A DNA stretch of 64,000 nt from JBBRHQ01 sp963815645 (GCA_963815645.1 CAWFHL010000001.1:1488001-1552000), one strand, 5' to 3'. Numbered from the stretch's first letter, positions 25,674-35,839 are shown. The notes: a model not told the origin generated them from the letters alone. Numbers and translations: made by a program.

Positions 25674-28054
25674 GCTCCGGCAGGCTCCGCAGAGCCGTGC
25701 GCGCCGGCCTGCTGATCGCCGCAGGGGGATCGGCCCTGGCCTCGACCGCCGCGGCGGTCGCCTGGCACAGGCTGCTGCGCCGGCCGCTGCCCCAGACCGA
25801 GGGCATCCTGCACCCCGGGGAGATCGGCGCCCCGGTCGAGATCGCCAGGGATCGCTGGGGCGTTCCGCACATCACGGCCTCCCGCCGCCCCGACCTCTGG
25901 TTCGGCCAGGGGTTCGTCCACGCCCAGGACAGGCTCTGGCAGATGGACTTCTACCGCCGCGCGGCTTGCGGGCGCCTTGCGGAGATCGCCGGCGAGGCGG
26001 GCCTGGCCAGCGACCGGCTGATGCGAACCCTCGGCATCCGCCATCTCGCCGAGCGCGAGCAGGAGGCGCTCGACCCCGCCCTGCGCGCCCAGCTCGATTC
26101 CTACTGCGCCGGGGTCAACGCCGCCCATCGCTCCCTGCGCGGGCTTCCCTTCGAGTTCGAGGTCCTCAGGCTGCGGTTCGAGCCATGGCGCCCGGTCGAC
26201 ATCCTCAGCCTCGGCAAGCTGCTCGCCTTCGGCCTCTCGACCAACTGGGAGCGCGAGTTGCTGCGCGCCGACATGGTGCGAGCCCTGGGCGCCGAGTTGA
26301 CGGTGCGGCTCGACCCCGCCTACCCGGCGGAGAACCCGATCGCCACCCAGGACCGCTGGAGTGGGGACGGCCTCGCCCTCGCCGAGCAGATCGACGCGGT
26401 CCGAAGCGCCATGGGTATGTCTGTCGAGGCCGGAGGCTCGAACAACTGGGCGGTGAGCGGCGCGCTCAGCTCCACCGGGGGTCCGCTGATCGCCGGCGAC
26501 CCCCACCTCTTTCCGAGCATGCCGGGGATCTGGTACCAGGTCAGCCTCGCCGAAGGTGGCCGCCGCGCCGCGGGCGCATCGATGGCGGGGCTTCCGGGGA
26601 TCTACATGGGCCAGAACGACGACGTCGTCTGGACCTTCACCAACACGGTCGCCGACGTCCAGGACCTGTTCATTGAGCGGATCGAGGGTGACCGCTACCT
26701 GTTCGAAGGCGAGTGGCTGCCGCTCGCCGAGCGGGAGGAGGAGATCAAGGTCAAGGGCCGCGAGCTGCCGGAGATGCTCCCGGTTCGCTCCACCCACCAC
26801 GGCCCCCTGGTCAACGAGGCGCTCGGCGCCGACGCCGCGGAGCCGCTGGCGCTGAGCTGGGTCTCGCTGCAGGAGGCGACCGCCCACGCCGGCATGTTCG
26901 AGGTCCTCGACGCCCGCTCCGGAGCGGAGCTGGTCGCCTCCCTGCGGGGCCACTCGACCCCGGTCTCGAACATGATCTGGGCCGACCGGGGCGGCTCGAT
27001 CGGCTTCAAGGTGATCGGCAGCCTGCCGCTGCGGCGGGGCGGCTGCCCCGACGTTCCCAAGCCCGGGTGGAGCGGGGAGTTCGAGTGGGAGGGCATGCTG
27101 CCCTACGAGGAGCTGCCGGAGCTGACCGACCCGGAGAGCGGCTTCCTGGTCACCGCCAACAACCGGGTCGTCGGCGACTCCTATCCGCACCACGTCAGCA
27201 GCGAGTGGTTCGACGGCTTCCGTGCGCTGCGGATCGAGCAGATGCTCGGCGAGAGTGACGAGCACGACCTCGACGGCTTCCAGCGCATGCAGACCGACGT
27301 CCTCTCGATCCCCGGCCTGGAGGCCGCCCGCCGCCTCGGGCGCCTGCGCCCGGCGGCGCAGCGTGAGATGCGGGCGATCGAGAGGCTGCGGAGCTGGGAC
27401 GGGCGGCTCGAGCCCGACTCGGTGCCGGCCTCGATCTACCAGGCATTCCTGCTGAGGCTCGCCCGCGAGGTAGCCCGGGCTGCGATTGGTGACCGTGACC
27501 TCGCCGAGCGCTGGCTGGACAGGGCGGACAACGGCTTCATCGCCCACGTCACCTCGCCGTGGCGCTGGCACGCCCACCTGATGGACCTCTGGGCGGAGGG
27601 CGACGACGAGCTGATCGGGCGACCCTGGGGCGACCTCGTGCTCGACTCGCTGCGGGGCGCGCTCGACGATCTCGAGACCCGCTTCGGCGCCGACCCCGAG
27701 GGCTGGCGCTGGGGCGCGGTGCACGAGATGGAGTTCGCCCACCCTCTCGGAGCCGCCAATCCGCTGCTGGGGCGCCTGCTGAACCGCCGCCTTCGCTGCG
27801 GCGGAGCCCAGGAGACCGTCTGCCAGGTGGCCTATGACCCCAACGATCCCTACCGGGCTGTCTGGGCCCCGAGCTGGCGGATGGTCGCGGACCCGGCTGA
27901 TCCAGCCGCCTCGCGCTGGCAGGCATTCACCGGGCAGTCGGGCCACCCGGGAAGCAGCCACTACGACGACCTTCAGCGGCGATGGCTCGGCGGCGAGATG
28001 CAGCCGATCGAGGGGGAGGGGCCCTGGCGAACGCTCACCCTGGAACCGGGATGA
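25670..28054 (+). CDS. Penicillin acylase family N-terminal-nucleophile hydrolase
   Basis: Intact 794-residue precursor. An N-terminal hydrophobic stretch (AGLLIAAGGSALASTAAAVA) should target it across the membrane. The alpha-chain region has VEIARDRWGVPHITA and GFVHAQDRLWQMDFYRR. The self-cleavage site is before Ser257 in GGSNNWAVSG, which becomes the beta-chain nucleophile. Later landmarks are AGDPHL, VWTFTN and the VTANNRV segment. Relatives cleave beta-lactam side chains or acyl-homoserine lactones; the natural substrate is not evident. GGAGG precedes the GTG, which overlaps the MBL stop. Middle gene of a three-gene operon. Confidence 0.88.
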   Translation: MSSGRLRRAVRAGLLIAAGGSALASTAAAVAWHRLLRRPLPQTEGILHPGEIGAPVEIARDRWGVPHITASRRPDLWFGQGFVHAQDRLWQMDFYRRAACGRLAEIAGEAGLASDRLMRTLGIRHLAEREQEALDPALRAQLDSYCAGVNAAHRSLRGLPFEFEVLRLRFEPWRPVDILSLGKLLAFGLSTNWERELLRADMVRALGAELTVRLDPAYPAENPIATQDRWSGDGLALAEQIDAVRSAMGMSVEAGGSNNWAVSGALSSTGGPLIAGDPHLFPSMPGIWYQVSLAEGGRRAAGASMAGLPGIYMGQNDDVVWTFTNTVADVQDLFIERIEGDRYLFEGEWLPLAEREEEIKVKGRELPEMLPVRSTHHGPLVNEALGADAAEPLALSWVSLQEATAHAGMFEVLDARSGAELVASLRGHSTPVSNMIWADRGGSIGFKVIGSLPLRRGGCPDVPKPGWSGEFEWEGMLPYEELPELTDPESGFLVTANNRVVGDSYPHHVSSEWFDGFRALRIEQMLGESDEHDLDGFQRMQTDVLSIPGLEAARRLGRLRPAAQREMRAIERLRSWDGRLEPDSVPASIYQAFLLRLAREVARAAIGDRDLAERWLDRADNGFIAHVTSPWRWHAHLMDLWAEGDDELIGRPWGDLVLDSLRGALDDLETRFGADPEGWRWGAVHEMEFAHPLGAANPLLGRLLNRRLRCGGAQETVCQVAYDPNDPYRAVWAPSWRMVADPADPAASRWQAFTGQSGHPGSSHYDDLQRRWLGGEMQPIEGEGPWRTLTLEPG

Positions 28055-28518
28055 GCCGCCGGGACCAGATCACCCTCGACCGGGAGGAGCTGCTGGCGCT
28101 GTTGGAGTCCGAACGGATCGTGGTCGTCTCCAGCCTCGGTCCTCGTGGCTGGCCCCACTCGATGCCGTTGTGGTACGTGCCGCGGGACGGCGAGATCTGG
28201 ATCTGGACCTATGCCAAGTCGCAGAAGGTCCGCAACCTGGAGCGCGACCCGAGGGCGACGCTGCTGTTCGAGACCGGACACGAGTACGGGGAGCTGCGGG
28301 GGGCGATGATCGAAGTCGAGGCGAGGATGCACCGCGACCCGGCGACGGTGGTCGGCTTCGCCGAGCAGCTGACCATCCGCTACAGCGAGGGCATCTCCTC
28401 GGTGGAGGGCGACGCGAAGGCCGCCCTCGAGGCGCAGGCGCCGAAGCGGGTCGCGATCCAGTTCCAGGCGCTGCGCACGGCGAGCTGGGATCACTCCAAG
28501 CTCGGCGGCACCTACTGA
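28051..28518 (+). CDS. Pyridoxamine 5'-phosphate oxidase-like flavin/F420-binding protein
   Basis: Intact 155-residue split-barrel protein. GPRGWPHSMPLWYV, the GEIWIWTYAKSQKVRNLERD segment and the DPRATLLFETG turn are typical of actinobacterial PPOX-class proteins that bind FMN, F420 or haem breakdown products. Its ATG overlaps the TGA of the acylase gene (ATGA), so translation is coupled. Cofactor and substrate remain open. Confidence 0.8.
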   Translation: MSRRDQITLDREELLALLESERIVVVSSLGPRGWPHSMPLWYVPRDGEIWIWTYAKSQKVRNLERDPRATLLFETGHEYGELRGAMIEVEARMHRDPATVVGFAEQLTIRYSEGISSVEGDAKAALEAQAPKRVAIQFQALRTASWDHSKLGGTY

Positions 28519-28569
28519 GACTGGCCGGCCGAACCGCTACCTCCGGGACACATCGGGGTTTCAGCCAAG

Positions 28570-29667
28570 GTGGGACAGTCGCGGATCCCGGCCCTGTTGA
28601 TCCTGGTGGCCTCGCTCGGCCTCGTCTGGCCTGCGTCGGGCGCCGCCCGCCTCCCGCCGAGGTTCTTCGGGGTGGTGCCCCAGGAGAACCCGTCAGACGC
28701 CGACGCACGATGGATGAGCGCCGGAGGTATCGAGACGCTGCGGCTGCCGCTCGCCTGGTCGAAGGTCGAGTCGGCTCCGCAGCAGTACGACTGGAGCAGC
28801 TTCGACCGCGCGGTCGAGGTCGCCACCGGCCACGACCTCGAGATCCTTCCGTACATCTACTCGACCCCGGCCTGGCTCGGCACCACCCCGCAGACGCTTC
28901 CCACCGGCACCGATGAGCAGCAAAGCGCCTGGGAGGAGTTCGTCGAGGCAGCGGTCCGGCGCTACGGGCCGGGAGGTGACTTCTGGCTCGAGCACTCGCC
29001 GTTCTCAGAGGACCCGCTGCCCCTCCGACCGATTCGACGCTGGCAGATCTGGAACGAGGAGAACTTCTTCTACTTCGCCTATCCCGTCTCGCCGGCCGAG
29101 TACTCGCGCCTGCTGGAGGACTCAGCCGACGCGATCAGGAGCGTCGACCCCGGCGCAACGGTGCTGCTCGGCGGGCTCTACGGGCGACCCACTGGCGATT
29201 TCCCGAAGGCGATGCGGGCGGAGCCCTACCTGCAGAGGCTCTACGCGATCCCGGGGGTCAGGGACGCATTCGACCAGGTCGCTGTCCACCCCTACGCGGC
29301 CCATGCCTGGAGGATGACCCGGCTGGTCGAGGGAGTGCGCCGGGTGATCGTCGACAACCACGACGACGCGGGCCTGCTGGTCACCGAGTTCGGCTGGGGC
29401 TCGCAGAACGATCCCCAAGTGGTCAGCTTCGAGCGCGGGCTGGGCGGCCAGACCCGCGAGCTGCGCCGCGCCTATCGCTCGCTGATCGCCGCCCGCCGCA
29501 GGCTGAAGCTGCGCGGCGTCTATTGGTTCTCCTGGAAGGACGAATCGCCTGGCGGGTGCCGTATATGCAACTCGGCCGGGCTGTTTCGCGCCGGAGCAGG
29601 GTTCGACCCGAAGCCCGCCTGGAATGCGTTAACCAGTTTCACCGGCGGGCACCGCTATCCGTACTGA
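28570..29667 (+). CDS. Secreted clan GH-A glycoside hydrolase
   Basis: Intact 365-residue protein with a signal peptide (IPALLILVASLGLVWPASGA). The mature part is a TIM barrel: RFFGVVPQENPS at strand 1, the acid/base glutamate in WQIWNEEN near residue 162, and the nucleophile in LLVTEFGWGS near residue 272, with WFSWKDE at the last strand. This resembles GH39- and GH42-like families. It probably trims an extracellular glycan, perhaps one made by the locus that starts just downstream. The GTG start has no clear ribosome binding site. Confidence 0.8.
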   Translation: MGQSRIPALLILVASLGLVWPASGAARLPPRFFGVVPQENPSDADARWMSAGGIETLRLPLAWSKVESAPQQYDWSSFDRAVEVATGHDLEILPYIYSTPAWLGTTPQTLPTGTDEQQSAWEEFVEAAVRRYGPGGDFWLEHSPFSEDPLPLRPIRRWQIWNEENFFYFAYPVSPAEYSRLLEDSADAIRSVDPGATVLLGGLYGRPTGDFPKAMRAEPYLQRLYAIPGVRDAFDQVAVHPYAAHAWRMTRLVEGVRRVIVDNHDDAGLLVTEFGWGSQNDPQVVSFERGLGGQTRELRRAYRSLIAARRRLKLRGVYWFSWKDESPGGCRICNSAGLFRAGAGFDPKPAWNALTSFTGGHRYPY

Positions 29668-29671
29668 GAGC

Positions 29672-29691
29672 CTGAGGGCGCCGGCGCTCAG
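29672..29691. terminator. Imperfect hairpin between GH gene and PhyH copy 2
   Basis: CTGA and GCGCC (with a GG bulge) pair with GGCGC and TCAG. The right arm contains the stop codon of the minus-strand PhyH gene. Confidence 0.35.
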
Positions 29692-30745
29692 ACTGCGAGC
29701 GGCACGTATTCCTCGGGGAAGCTGCGAGGGCCCGAAGAACCAGCTCTCGATCGCGTAGCGGTCGTTGGGCATCGAGGGATCGGACGCGGTCTGAGTGCAG
29801 GAAGAGCTCGTCGAAGAGGAGGGCGTCGCCCGGCTCGAAGATCGGCCGCTGGATGCCCAGCCTCGCCGGCCGCCTCCTCGGCCACCGCGGGGGAGGACCG
29901 AGTCGAAGACAGCGTCCCTCGGTGCCCGCCTCGACGAAGTCCGTCCAGGCGGCGCGGGACGAGGTCGAGGCCCGGGGCGACGTCCCCGCAGCGAGAGAGC
30001 GAGAGCCAGACGTTCATCGCCCGGACGTCGCCGAGGAAGCGACCATCCTGGTGCCACTGCGCCGGAGAGTCGCGGGCTCGCCTTGCGCAGGGTGCGACTT
30101 CTGCGCCGAGAGGGCCGGGCGTCTCGCCCAGGTATTCGGCGATCACTCGGGCAGGCCGCACCGTCTCGAAGGCGCTCAGGTACTCGAACAGCACGCTTGG
30201 GCGAGTCGGCGGCGAGCACTCCGCCGCCCTCCGCGATCCAGTGGCGCTCCCGATCACCGAAAGGCCGGGTCGGGCGCGAGCTCCTCGTAGTAGCCCGCCG
30301 GGGGCGTTCTCCTCGTCCTGCGGCGCCTTGCGGGCCGCGAAGGCGCGTGTCGATCTGATCCGCGAGGTGCAGGGCCTCGTCGGGCTCGCATCAGGCCGCG
30401 GACCAGCAGGCAGCCCTGCTCGAGGATCGCCGCGCGCAGCAGCTCGGCGCGTCAGCTGCGCCGGGGTGACCGATGGCAGGCCGGACTCGTTCGCGGCAGG
30501 AGCGTCTGCGGACGGGGTCGACGTACTCGGGGTCTGCGGGGCGGCTCGCGAGATCAGCCTCACTCCCGGCCAGGTGGCGCAGGTGGCGGATTCGGCGCTC
30601 GAGCTCAGGGTCGCGCGCTCTCGCGGTTGCGCGCGGTGAGCGCGTGCGATCTCCTCGAACAGCTCGGTCGAGGACTTCGCTGCGTTCGTCGGCAGGCTCG
30701 GCGACGGCGCTTCCTGAGCTTCCTGTCCGCGTCTGAAGAGGCCAT
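29688..30745 (-). CDS. PhyH-type dioxygenase, copy 2 (several frameshifts)
   Basis: Starts MASSDADRKLRKRRR and, across frames, shows ERRIRHLRHLAG, SVLFEYLSAFETV, then QWHQDGRFLGDVRAMNVWLS with LSRCGDVAPGLDLVPRR, ending in the family's YAIESWFFGP...EYVPLA. The first His-x-Asp iron motif is clear; the distal histidine lies in a shifted frame as LFLHSD-like sequence near 29800. The protein follows copy 3 in the same direction with only four bases between, so they are co-transcribed. Substrate unknown. Confidence 0.65.
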
Positions 30746-30749
30746 CGGC

Positions 30750-31749
30750 TCAGGCGGCGACAGGTGCGTATGACTCAGGCCACCCGGAAGGGCCGAAGAA
30801 CCAGCTCTCGATCGCATAGCGATCGTTGGGCATCGAGGGGTCCGAGGCGGTCTGGTGCAGGAACATCTCGTCGAAGAGCAAGCGCGTCACCGGGCTCGAA
30901 GATCGGGCCGCAGGACGCCCGACTCGCCGGCGGCTTCGCGGGCGACCGCGTCGGAGACCTGGGTCTCGAGGTATGCCCCCTCGGTCCCGGTGGCGACGAT
31001 AGTGGTCGAGGTGGCGCGGGAGCCAGGTCGAGCCCGGGAGCTTCGTCGCCGCAGTGCGAGAGCGAGAGCCAGACGTTCATCGCCCTCACGTCGCCCATGA
31101 AGCGCGCCGTCCTGGTGCCAGGCGCCGGGCGTGTCCGGGCTTGGCCTTGCGCAGGGTCGACTTCTGCAGCGAGACCGGCGGGGCGCTCGCCGAGGTAGTC
31201 CGGCGATCAGCCGGCGCAGCCCGGTCCGCTCGAACAGGTCGAGCGTGTCGAACATCAGCTTCGGCGAGTCGGCGACCAGGACGCCGCCGGTCTCGGTGAT
31301 CCAGGGGCGGTCGGGTGCTTCGAAGCGGGGATCGGAGTCGAACTCCTCGTAGAGGCCGGGGCCGGCCCCGTTTGCGCGACCCGCGTCCCGCGCCTCGATC
31401 GCGCGGTCCATCGCCGAGGCCAGCTCCGCGGCCTCCTCCCTCGGCTGGCCAGCCCGCGGATCAGCAGGCAGCCACCCTCGAGGATCGCCGCCCGCAGGGC
31501 GCCGGCGTCGAGCTCGCCGAGCACCGCCTCCGGGAGGCCGTCGGCACCCGCCGGCGGGTGTCACCCGGCTCGGCCAGCGAGACGCCTCGTCGGCGTTGTC
31601 GAGCAGCCAGATCCCGGCCTGATGGCGGAGCTGCAGGATCTGCCTCTCGGTGTCGGGGTCGCGGCGACACCGTTCTCGCGACTGAGCGCCGCGATCTCCT
31701 CGAAGACCTTCTTTGCCCGGCGCTTCTGCGTGTCGAAGATCAAAGCCAT
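30750..31749 (-). CDS. PhyH-type dioxygenase, copy 3 (several frameshifts)
   Basis: Starts MALIFDTQKRRAKKVFEEI, with GAGGAAGG just before the ATG. Following frames give ERQILQLRHQAGIWLLDNAD, LRAAILEGGCLLIRGLA, LMFDTLDLFERTGLRRLI, AWHQDGALHG, GDVRAMNVWLSLSHCGDEAP, IFEPGDAL and the end RYAIESWFFGPSGWPESYAP. A TAGATT hexamer at 31782-31787 would give a short leader. It is the first gene of the copy 3-copy 2 pair. It differs clearly from the other copies, so the four are old duplicates rather than a recent tandem. Confidence 0.65.
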
Positions 31750-31840
31750 TTGCCTTCCTCGATCGCCTGCAGGCGGCACAGAATCTAGCAGGCAGTCCCG
31801 ATTGCCCCTCCTGCGCCGTCGAGACTCGTCCCCGAGGGGC

Positions 31841-32430
31841 CTAGGGGACGCCTGCGCTCGCCGTCCCCACCTCCCTCGCCGGGGCGCCGACCACCGTCGC
31901 GCCGGGAGCGACGTCCCCGAGGACGACCGAGTTGGCGCCGATGCTGGGCGCCCGCTCCGATCGTGATCGGTCCGAGGATCTTGGCGCCGGTGCCGACCCT
32001 GACGCCGGGCTCCACGGTCGGGCCTGACCAGTTCCCCGCCCGCAGCCCGATCGTCACAAACGGGGAGATCGACGACGCCGGAATGGATCTCGACCAGACC
32101 GTCGATGACGACCTGGCCGTGGACCAGGTAGACACCGGGATGAACGATGACCGGATCGCCGATCGAGACCTGGGCGGTCGCCATGGCGAGCCGGTGGGCA
32201 AGCCGCGGAAGCATCGGCACGCCCAGGACATGCAGGCGAGTCTGGAGCCGGTAGAGGGCCTGCGCGATGAAGGCATCGCTGGTCCAGATCAGGCGGGTTA
32301 TCTGGACGGCGGCGTCAATCCGAGAGCGAAACATGTGGCGTTCGCCACGATGAGCGGCGGTGACCCGGGCGTCGGCGAGCAGCGCCTCCCGAAAGCCCGG
32401 CTGGCGAGAGTTCCGTTCGCCGAGCCCCAC
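31841..32430 (-). CDS. Serine acetyltransferase-like left-handed beta-helix protein, copy 1 (frameshifted)
   Basis: The helical N-terminal part reads REALLADARVTAAHRGER, then SDAFIAQALYRLQTRLHVLG. The hexapeptide-repeat part follows: QVSIGDPVIVHPGVYLVHGQ, VTIGLRAGN, GPTVEPGVRVGTGAKILGP, ITIGAGA, and finally NSVVLGDVAPGATVVGAPAR. This is the CysE-type acyltransferase layout, but genomic context suggests acylation of a sugar rather than of serine. GTG 32430 is the likely start; it lies 11 bases after the stop of PhyH copy 4. Confidence 0.65.
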
Positions 32431-32440
32431 GGCGCTGTTC

Positions 32441-33498
32441 TCAGAATGCGAGCGGGACGTAGCTGTCGGGGAACGCCGAGGCGTCGAAGAACCAGCATTC
32501 GACCGCGTAACGGGGACGCGACATCTCCGGCTCGGCCGCGGTCTTGTGCAGGAAGAGATCGTCAAAGAGGAGGATGTCGCCCGGCCGGAAGACCGGACGG
32601 ACGATCTGCGCGTCGCCGGCGCTTTCCTCCGCCATCGCCTGGGAGACCGACCAGTCGGCCCACGACCCCTCGGTTCCGGTTTCGACGATGTGGTCGATCC
32701 GGCGCGGGACTATGTCCAGGCCGGGCGCGTCGACACCGCAATGGGACAGCGCGAGCCAGACGTTGAGGGCGCGCACGTCGCCGAGGAATGCCCCGTCCTG
32801 GTGCCATGCACCCGAGTCGATGAAGCCTGGCAGAGCCTTGCGCAGAGTGGTCTTTTGGGCTGAGATCGCCGGTCGCTCCCCCAGGTACTCCCGGATCACG
32901 GCCGAGAGCCCCGCCCCCTCGAAGGCCGAGAGGACATTGAACACGACCCTCGGCGAGTCGACCGCCAGCACGCCTCCCCCCGCTCGATCCAGGGACGGTC
33001 ACCGATCGGCGCGAAAGGCGGGTCCGGCTCGAACTCCTCGTAGTACTCGTTGGAGTCGGCCTCGCCGGCGGCGACCGCGTCGCGGATCCGAAAGGCGTCC
33101 TCGATCTCCTCGGCGATCCCGAGTGCGCGATCCTCGGCGACCAGGCCACGGACGAGGAGGCAGCCGTTCCGAAGGATCGCAGCCCGCAGCAGCCCGCCGG
33201 TCAGATCGTCCGGCGCTATCTCGGGCAGATCGGAGTTCTGGGGAAGTCGGTCGAATGCCGGCTCGGGTGCGTCTTTGCCCTCGGTCGGGTCGCTCAGCAG
33301 GCTCGCGCCCGCGAGGTGTCGGAGCTTGAGCAGGCGCCGCTCGACCTGTGGATCGCGCTGCTCCCGATTGGAACGGGTGAGTGCGTCGATCTCTGCGAGG
33401 ACCTCGCCGTTGCCGGACCGTGGCCCGACCTCGGCCGGAGGCGCCCCGCTCGCCCCTTCTGAGGACGCCATCTCAGCGCTCTTTCGCCTGAAGATCAC
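32441..33498 (-). CDS. PhyH-type dioxygenase, copy 4 (one frameshift)
   Basis: The best-preserved copy, about 352 residues. It starts MIFRRKSAEMASSEG, then IDALTRSNREQRDPQVERRL with LKLRHLAG, the RNGCLLVRGLVAED strand, and the PhyH fold with SAQKTTLRKALPG, AWHQDGAFLGDVRALNVWL, FRPGDILLFDDLFLHKTA and YAVECWFFDA...YVPLAF. Iron ligands are the HQD pair and the later FLHK histidine. The single break is in a run of six C near 32985 (G on the coding strand), a typical sequencing error. GTG 33498 has a TAGGCT hexamer eight bases upstream. Confidence 0.75.
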
Positions 33499-33506
33499 TC
33501 GGCACC

Positions 33507-33512
33507 AGCCTA
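33507..33512 (-). promoter_or_regulatory. -10 hexamer TAGGCT for PhyH copy 4
   Basis: On the minus strand TAGGCT is followed by eight bases and GTG 33498. Its TAG is also the stop codon of the upstream methyltransferase gene. Confidence 0.45.
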
Positions 33513-34080
33513 CATGGGGGCCTTGGCGAACGCCCAGACTTGGACCGGGATCTCGGGGTCATTGCTCATCGAGTGCCAAGGCCGATAGGCGGACCAGCGC
33601 CGGAGGTTTCCGAGGACGCATTGCCGGTTCCCCCAGGTGCCCACGTAGGACGACCTGGAGCCCGGCGCCCTCGAGCAGGGTCTGCAGGCCGCGTGGAGTG
33701 AATCGCCAGAAGTCCGGCATGCCGTAGGCAGGCAGCTCGTGAACCTTGATCAGGAAGGGCGTCGAGACGATCACCTCGCCGCCGGGCTCGCAGAGGAGTC
33801 GCAGGTTTCGCGGCGCCCGCGCAGGGATCGGCGACGTGCTCGAGCACCTGCTCGCAGATGACGAAGTCGAAGCGGCGCTCCCGGCTCGAGCGGGGCGATC
33901 AGATCGAACTCCGGGTAGTCGAGGCTGGTGAAGCTCTTCCACCCGCGGTCGGCGTGCGCGTCGCCGCTGATCTCGGCGGCTGTCTTGCGACTCCGGCCCG
34001 AGCGCCGCGATGTGCGCGGCGATCGCCTGGTTCATGGCCCGCCGCTGCCAGTGCTCCGCCGGCCCAGCGGCCTCGGGAAA
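33510..34080 (-). CDS. Class I SAM-dependent methyltransferase (frameshifted)
   Basis: Readable parts are AMNQAIAAHIAALGPESQ, FTSLDYPEFDL, FVICEQVLEHVADP with GAAKPATPL, CEPGGEVIVSTPFLIKVHEL and FWRFTPRGLQTLLEGAGLQV. After a frame change near 33620 come GNRQCVLGNLRRW and VQVWAFAKAPM at the end. The order is that of a UbiE/methyltransferase-11 fold with an EQVLEH post-IV motif. The start is uncertain because a break lies near 34040. Likely modifies a sugar in the same locus. Confidence 0.6.
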
Positions 34081-34145
34081 GGCGAGCTCGTCGACTCGGA
34101 CCGATCACTCGGCGGGCCGCGCGGCGGAAGCGCGATCCGTGGAGC

Positions 34146-35044
34146 TCAAAACAGCTCCCGCCAGCTGGGCGGGATCGGCTCGACCACGAGCTTGATGTCC
34201 TCGATGCTGGAATCGCCGTAGAACCAGCGATCGAAATGGTCCCCTCGGCGATCAGGTTGTGAGTTGGCCCAGCCCAGATCGACGTCCTGCTCGTTCCAGG
34301 CGCTTCGGCTGCGTAGGCGGTGACGCTCGACGGCAGATCTGGTAGTCCATCCGGTGCAGGTGGATCAGGCGCAGATCGGGGTCGAGGTTGTAGTGGCCGT
34401 CCGCGCGGTGGTGAAAGCCCGGTCTCCACTCCATCGGCTCAGTCGCCAGCACCGGCTTGTCGTAGGCGTCGTTGGCGAACCAGAACCCGCGCTGCTCGAG
34501 AACCGGGCGGTGCAGGTCGAAGGCGGCTCACGATCGATCATGTGGATCAGCTCATAGCCGAGGCAGTTGACCCATCGCTCACCGAAATCGTCGAGATAGG
34601 AGCCCAGGTGCCCAGCGCGGGGTCGGGCGCGACGATCTCGTCGACGTCGGTCGCCAGCACGACCTCGTAGGACTCCATCAGCTCGTTCTGAAGGCGCCCC
34701 ACCGTTGCCGCCATCCAGGTGTGATCGACCCGGTCGTGCTGGACCGGCATGCGGACGAACCCGTCTCCGTCGGTCGAGCCGTCGATCGACTCGTTGTCGA
34801 GCACGAAGATGTCCTCGGGAGCGAAGAAGCGGGAGTAGTAGCGAAGCCAGATCGGGAAGAAGACGGACTCGTTGTGGACCATCGTCACCACAGCCCGTCT
34901 GTCCTGCGGGCGCGGCACCCGGGCGTATTTGCGCATCTTCAGTCGCCTTCGCTGGTGGTTGAAGAAATCGGCCATCGGGTGAACCACATCGAGCTGCGGC
35001 TCTGGGATCTCGACGCTCACGGTGAGCGTGTCTCGGGGGCTCAT
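34146..35044 (-). CDS. Glycosyltransferase, GT2/GT92-like (frameshifted)
   Basis: About 300 residues. The N-terminal MSPRDTLTVSVEIPEPQLDV leads into AVVTMVHNESVFFPIWLRYY, VLDNESIDGSTDG, WMAATVGRLQNELMESY and the metal-binding VLATDVDEIVAPDP. Later pieces are VNCLGYELIHMIDREP, EWRPGFHHRADGHYNLDPDL, RLIHLHRMDYQIC, FDRWFYGDSSIEDIKLVVEP and the end IPPSWRELF. The DVDE motif and the late His-rich part match family GT92/DUF23-type transferases. The ATG overlaps the TGA of the upstream FkbM gene. Sugar donor unknown. Confidence 0.6.
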
Positions 35045-35839
35045 CGCCGGGTCGCGTAGAGCATCCGCACATCGGTGTCCCGCATCGCGGCGTCCTGCTC
35101 GAGTGCGACGTGAAAGCTACGATCCTCGCAGGCGCTCGGCGATCACGCGAAGCACGGTCATCCGCGTCATGGACCTCCATCACGATCTGCTTAATGCGTG
35201 ACCAATCCCTCTCTGCAATCCCCTCGATCACGTCCAGCTCCGCCTTCTCCACGTCGATCTTGAGCAGGTCCACGTGGTCGAGAGACAACTCCTCGAGGAC
35301 CTCAGAGACCGTTCGTAGCTCGCAGCCAGGTGGCGGGGCTCGTAGGTACCCTCGAGGCGTTGACCGGCCTCCTGCTCGGAAAGCCCCAGGTTCCGCCGCA
35401 GGCCGTCGTGGACCAGCTGGCGGTCGGCGACGGATCCGCATAGAGCCCGGACATCGCGCTGGCGCCAGGGTAATAGGTGATCTCGGCTTCACCTGAGGCC
35501 CGCGAGAGGCCATAGGGGTGGGCCCGGCAAGCGCTGAACTGCCGGATGTTCTCGCTGAGGAGCTCGAAGACGGGAGCAACCGGCTCGAAGCTGTGAACCA
35601 CTCCCGCTCTACATACCGAGGCGAAGAAGATGGCGGCGACGCCGACATTGGCGCCGACATCGAGGACGACGTCACCCTCGCCGACACTGATTCCGCGCTG
35701 AAGATAGCACGCGCTCATCGACGATCTCGTGGACCTGAAACCAGAGCTGCGAGGGGTCGGGGTGGCGGAGCTTGCGAACCAGCTCGTGGGCAGATTGCGC
35801 TCGGCTTCAGGGACGGCGATAGTCGGTGGAGGAGCTCAT
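35041..35839 (-). CDS. FkbM-family methyltransferase, second copy (frameshifted)
   Basis: Starts MSSSTDYRRP; after a break the N-terminal helices read HELVRKLRHPDPSQLWFQVH, then CYLQRGISVGEGDVVLDVGA with NVGVAAIFFAS, the acidic SFEPVAPVFELLSENI, and after a second break ELRTVSEVLEELSLDHVDLL with KIDVEKAELDVIEGI. The final piece reads VRMLYATRR. These are the SAM-binding and FkbM-specific motifs in order. It is coupled by ATGA to the GT92-like gene downstream. Confidence 0.65.

Noticed and set aside
25436..27961. 841-codon minus-strand open frame opposite penicillin acylase
   Set aside because: Antisense shadow of a clean gene with known motifs; no promoter hexamer or ribosome binding site.
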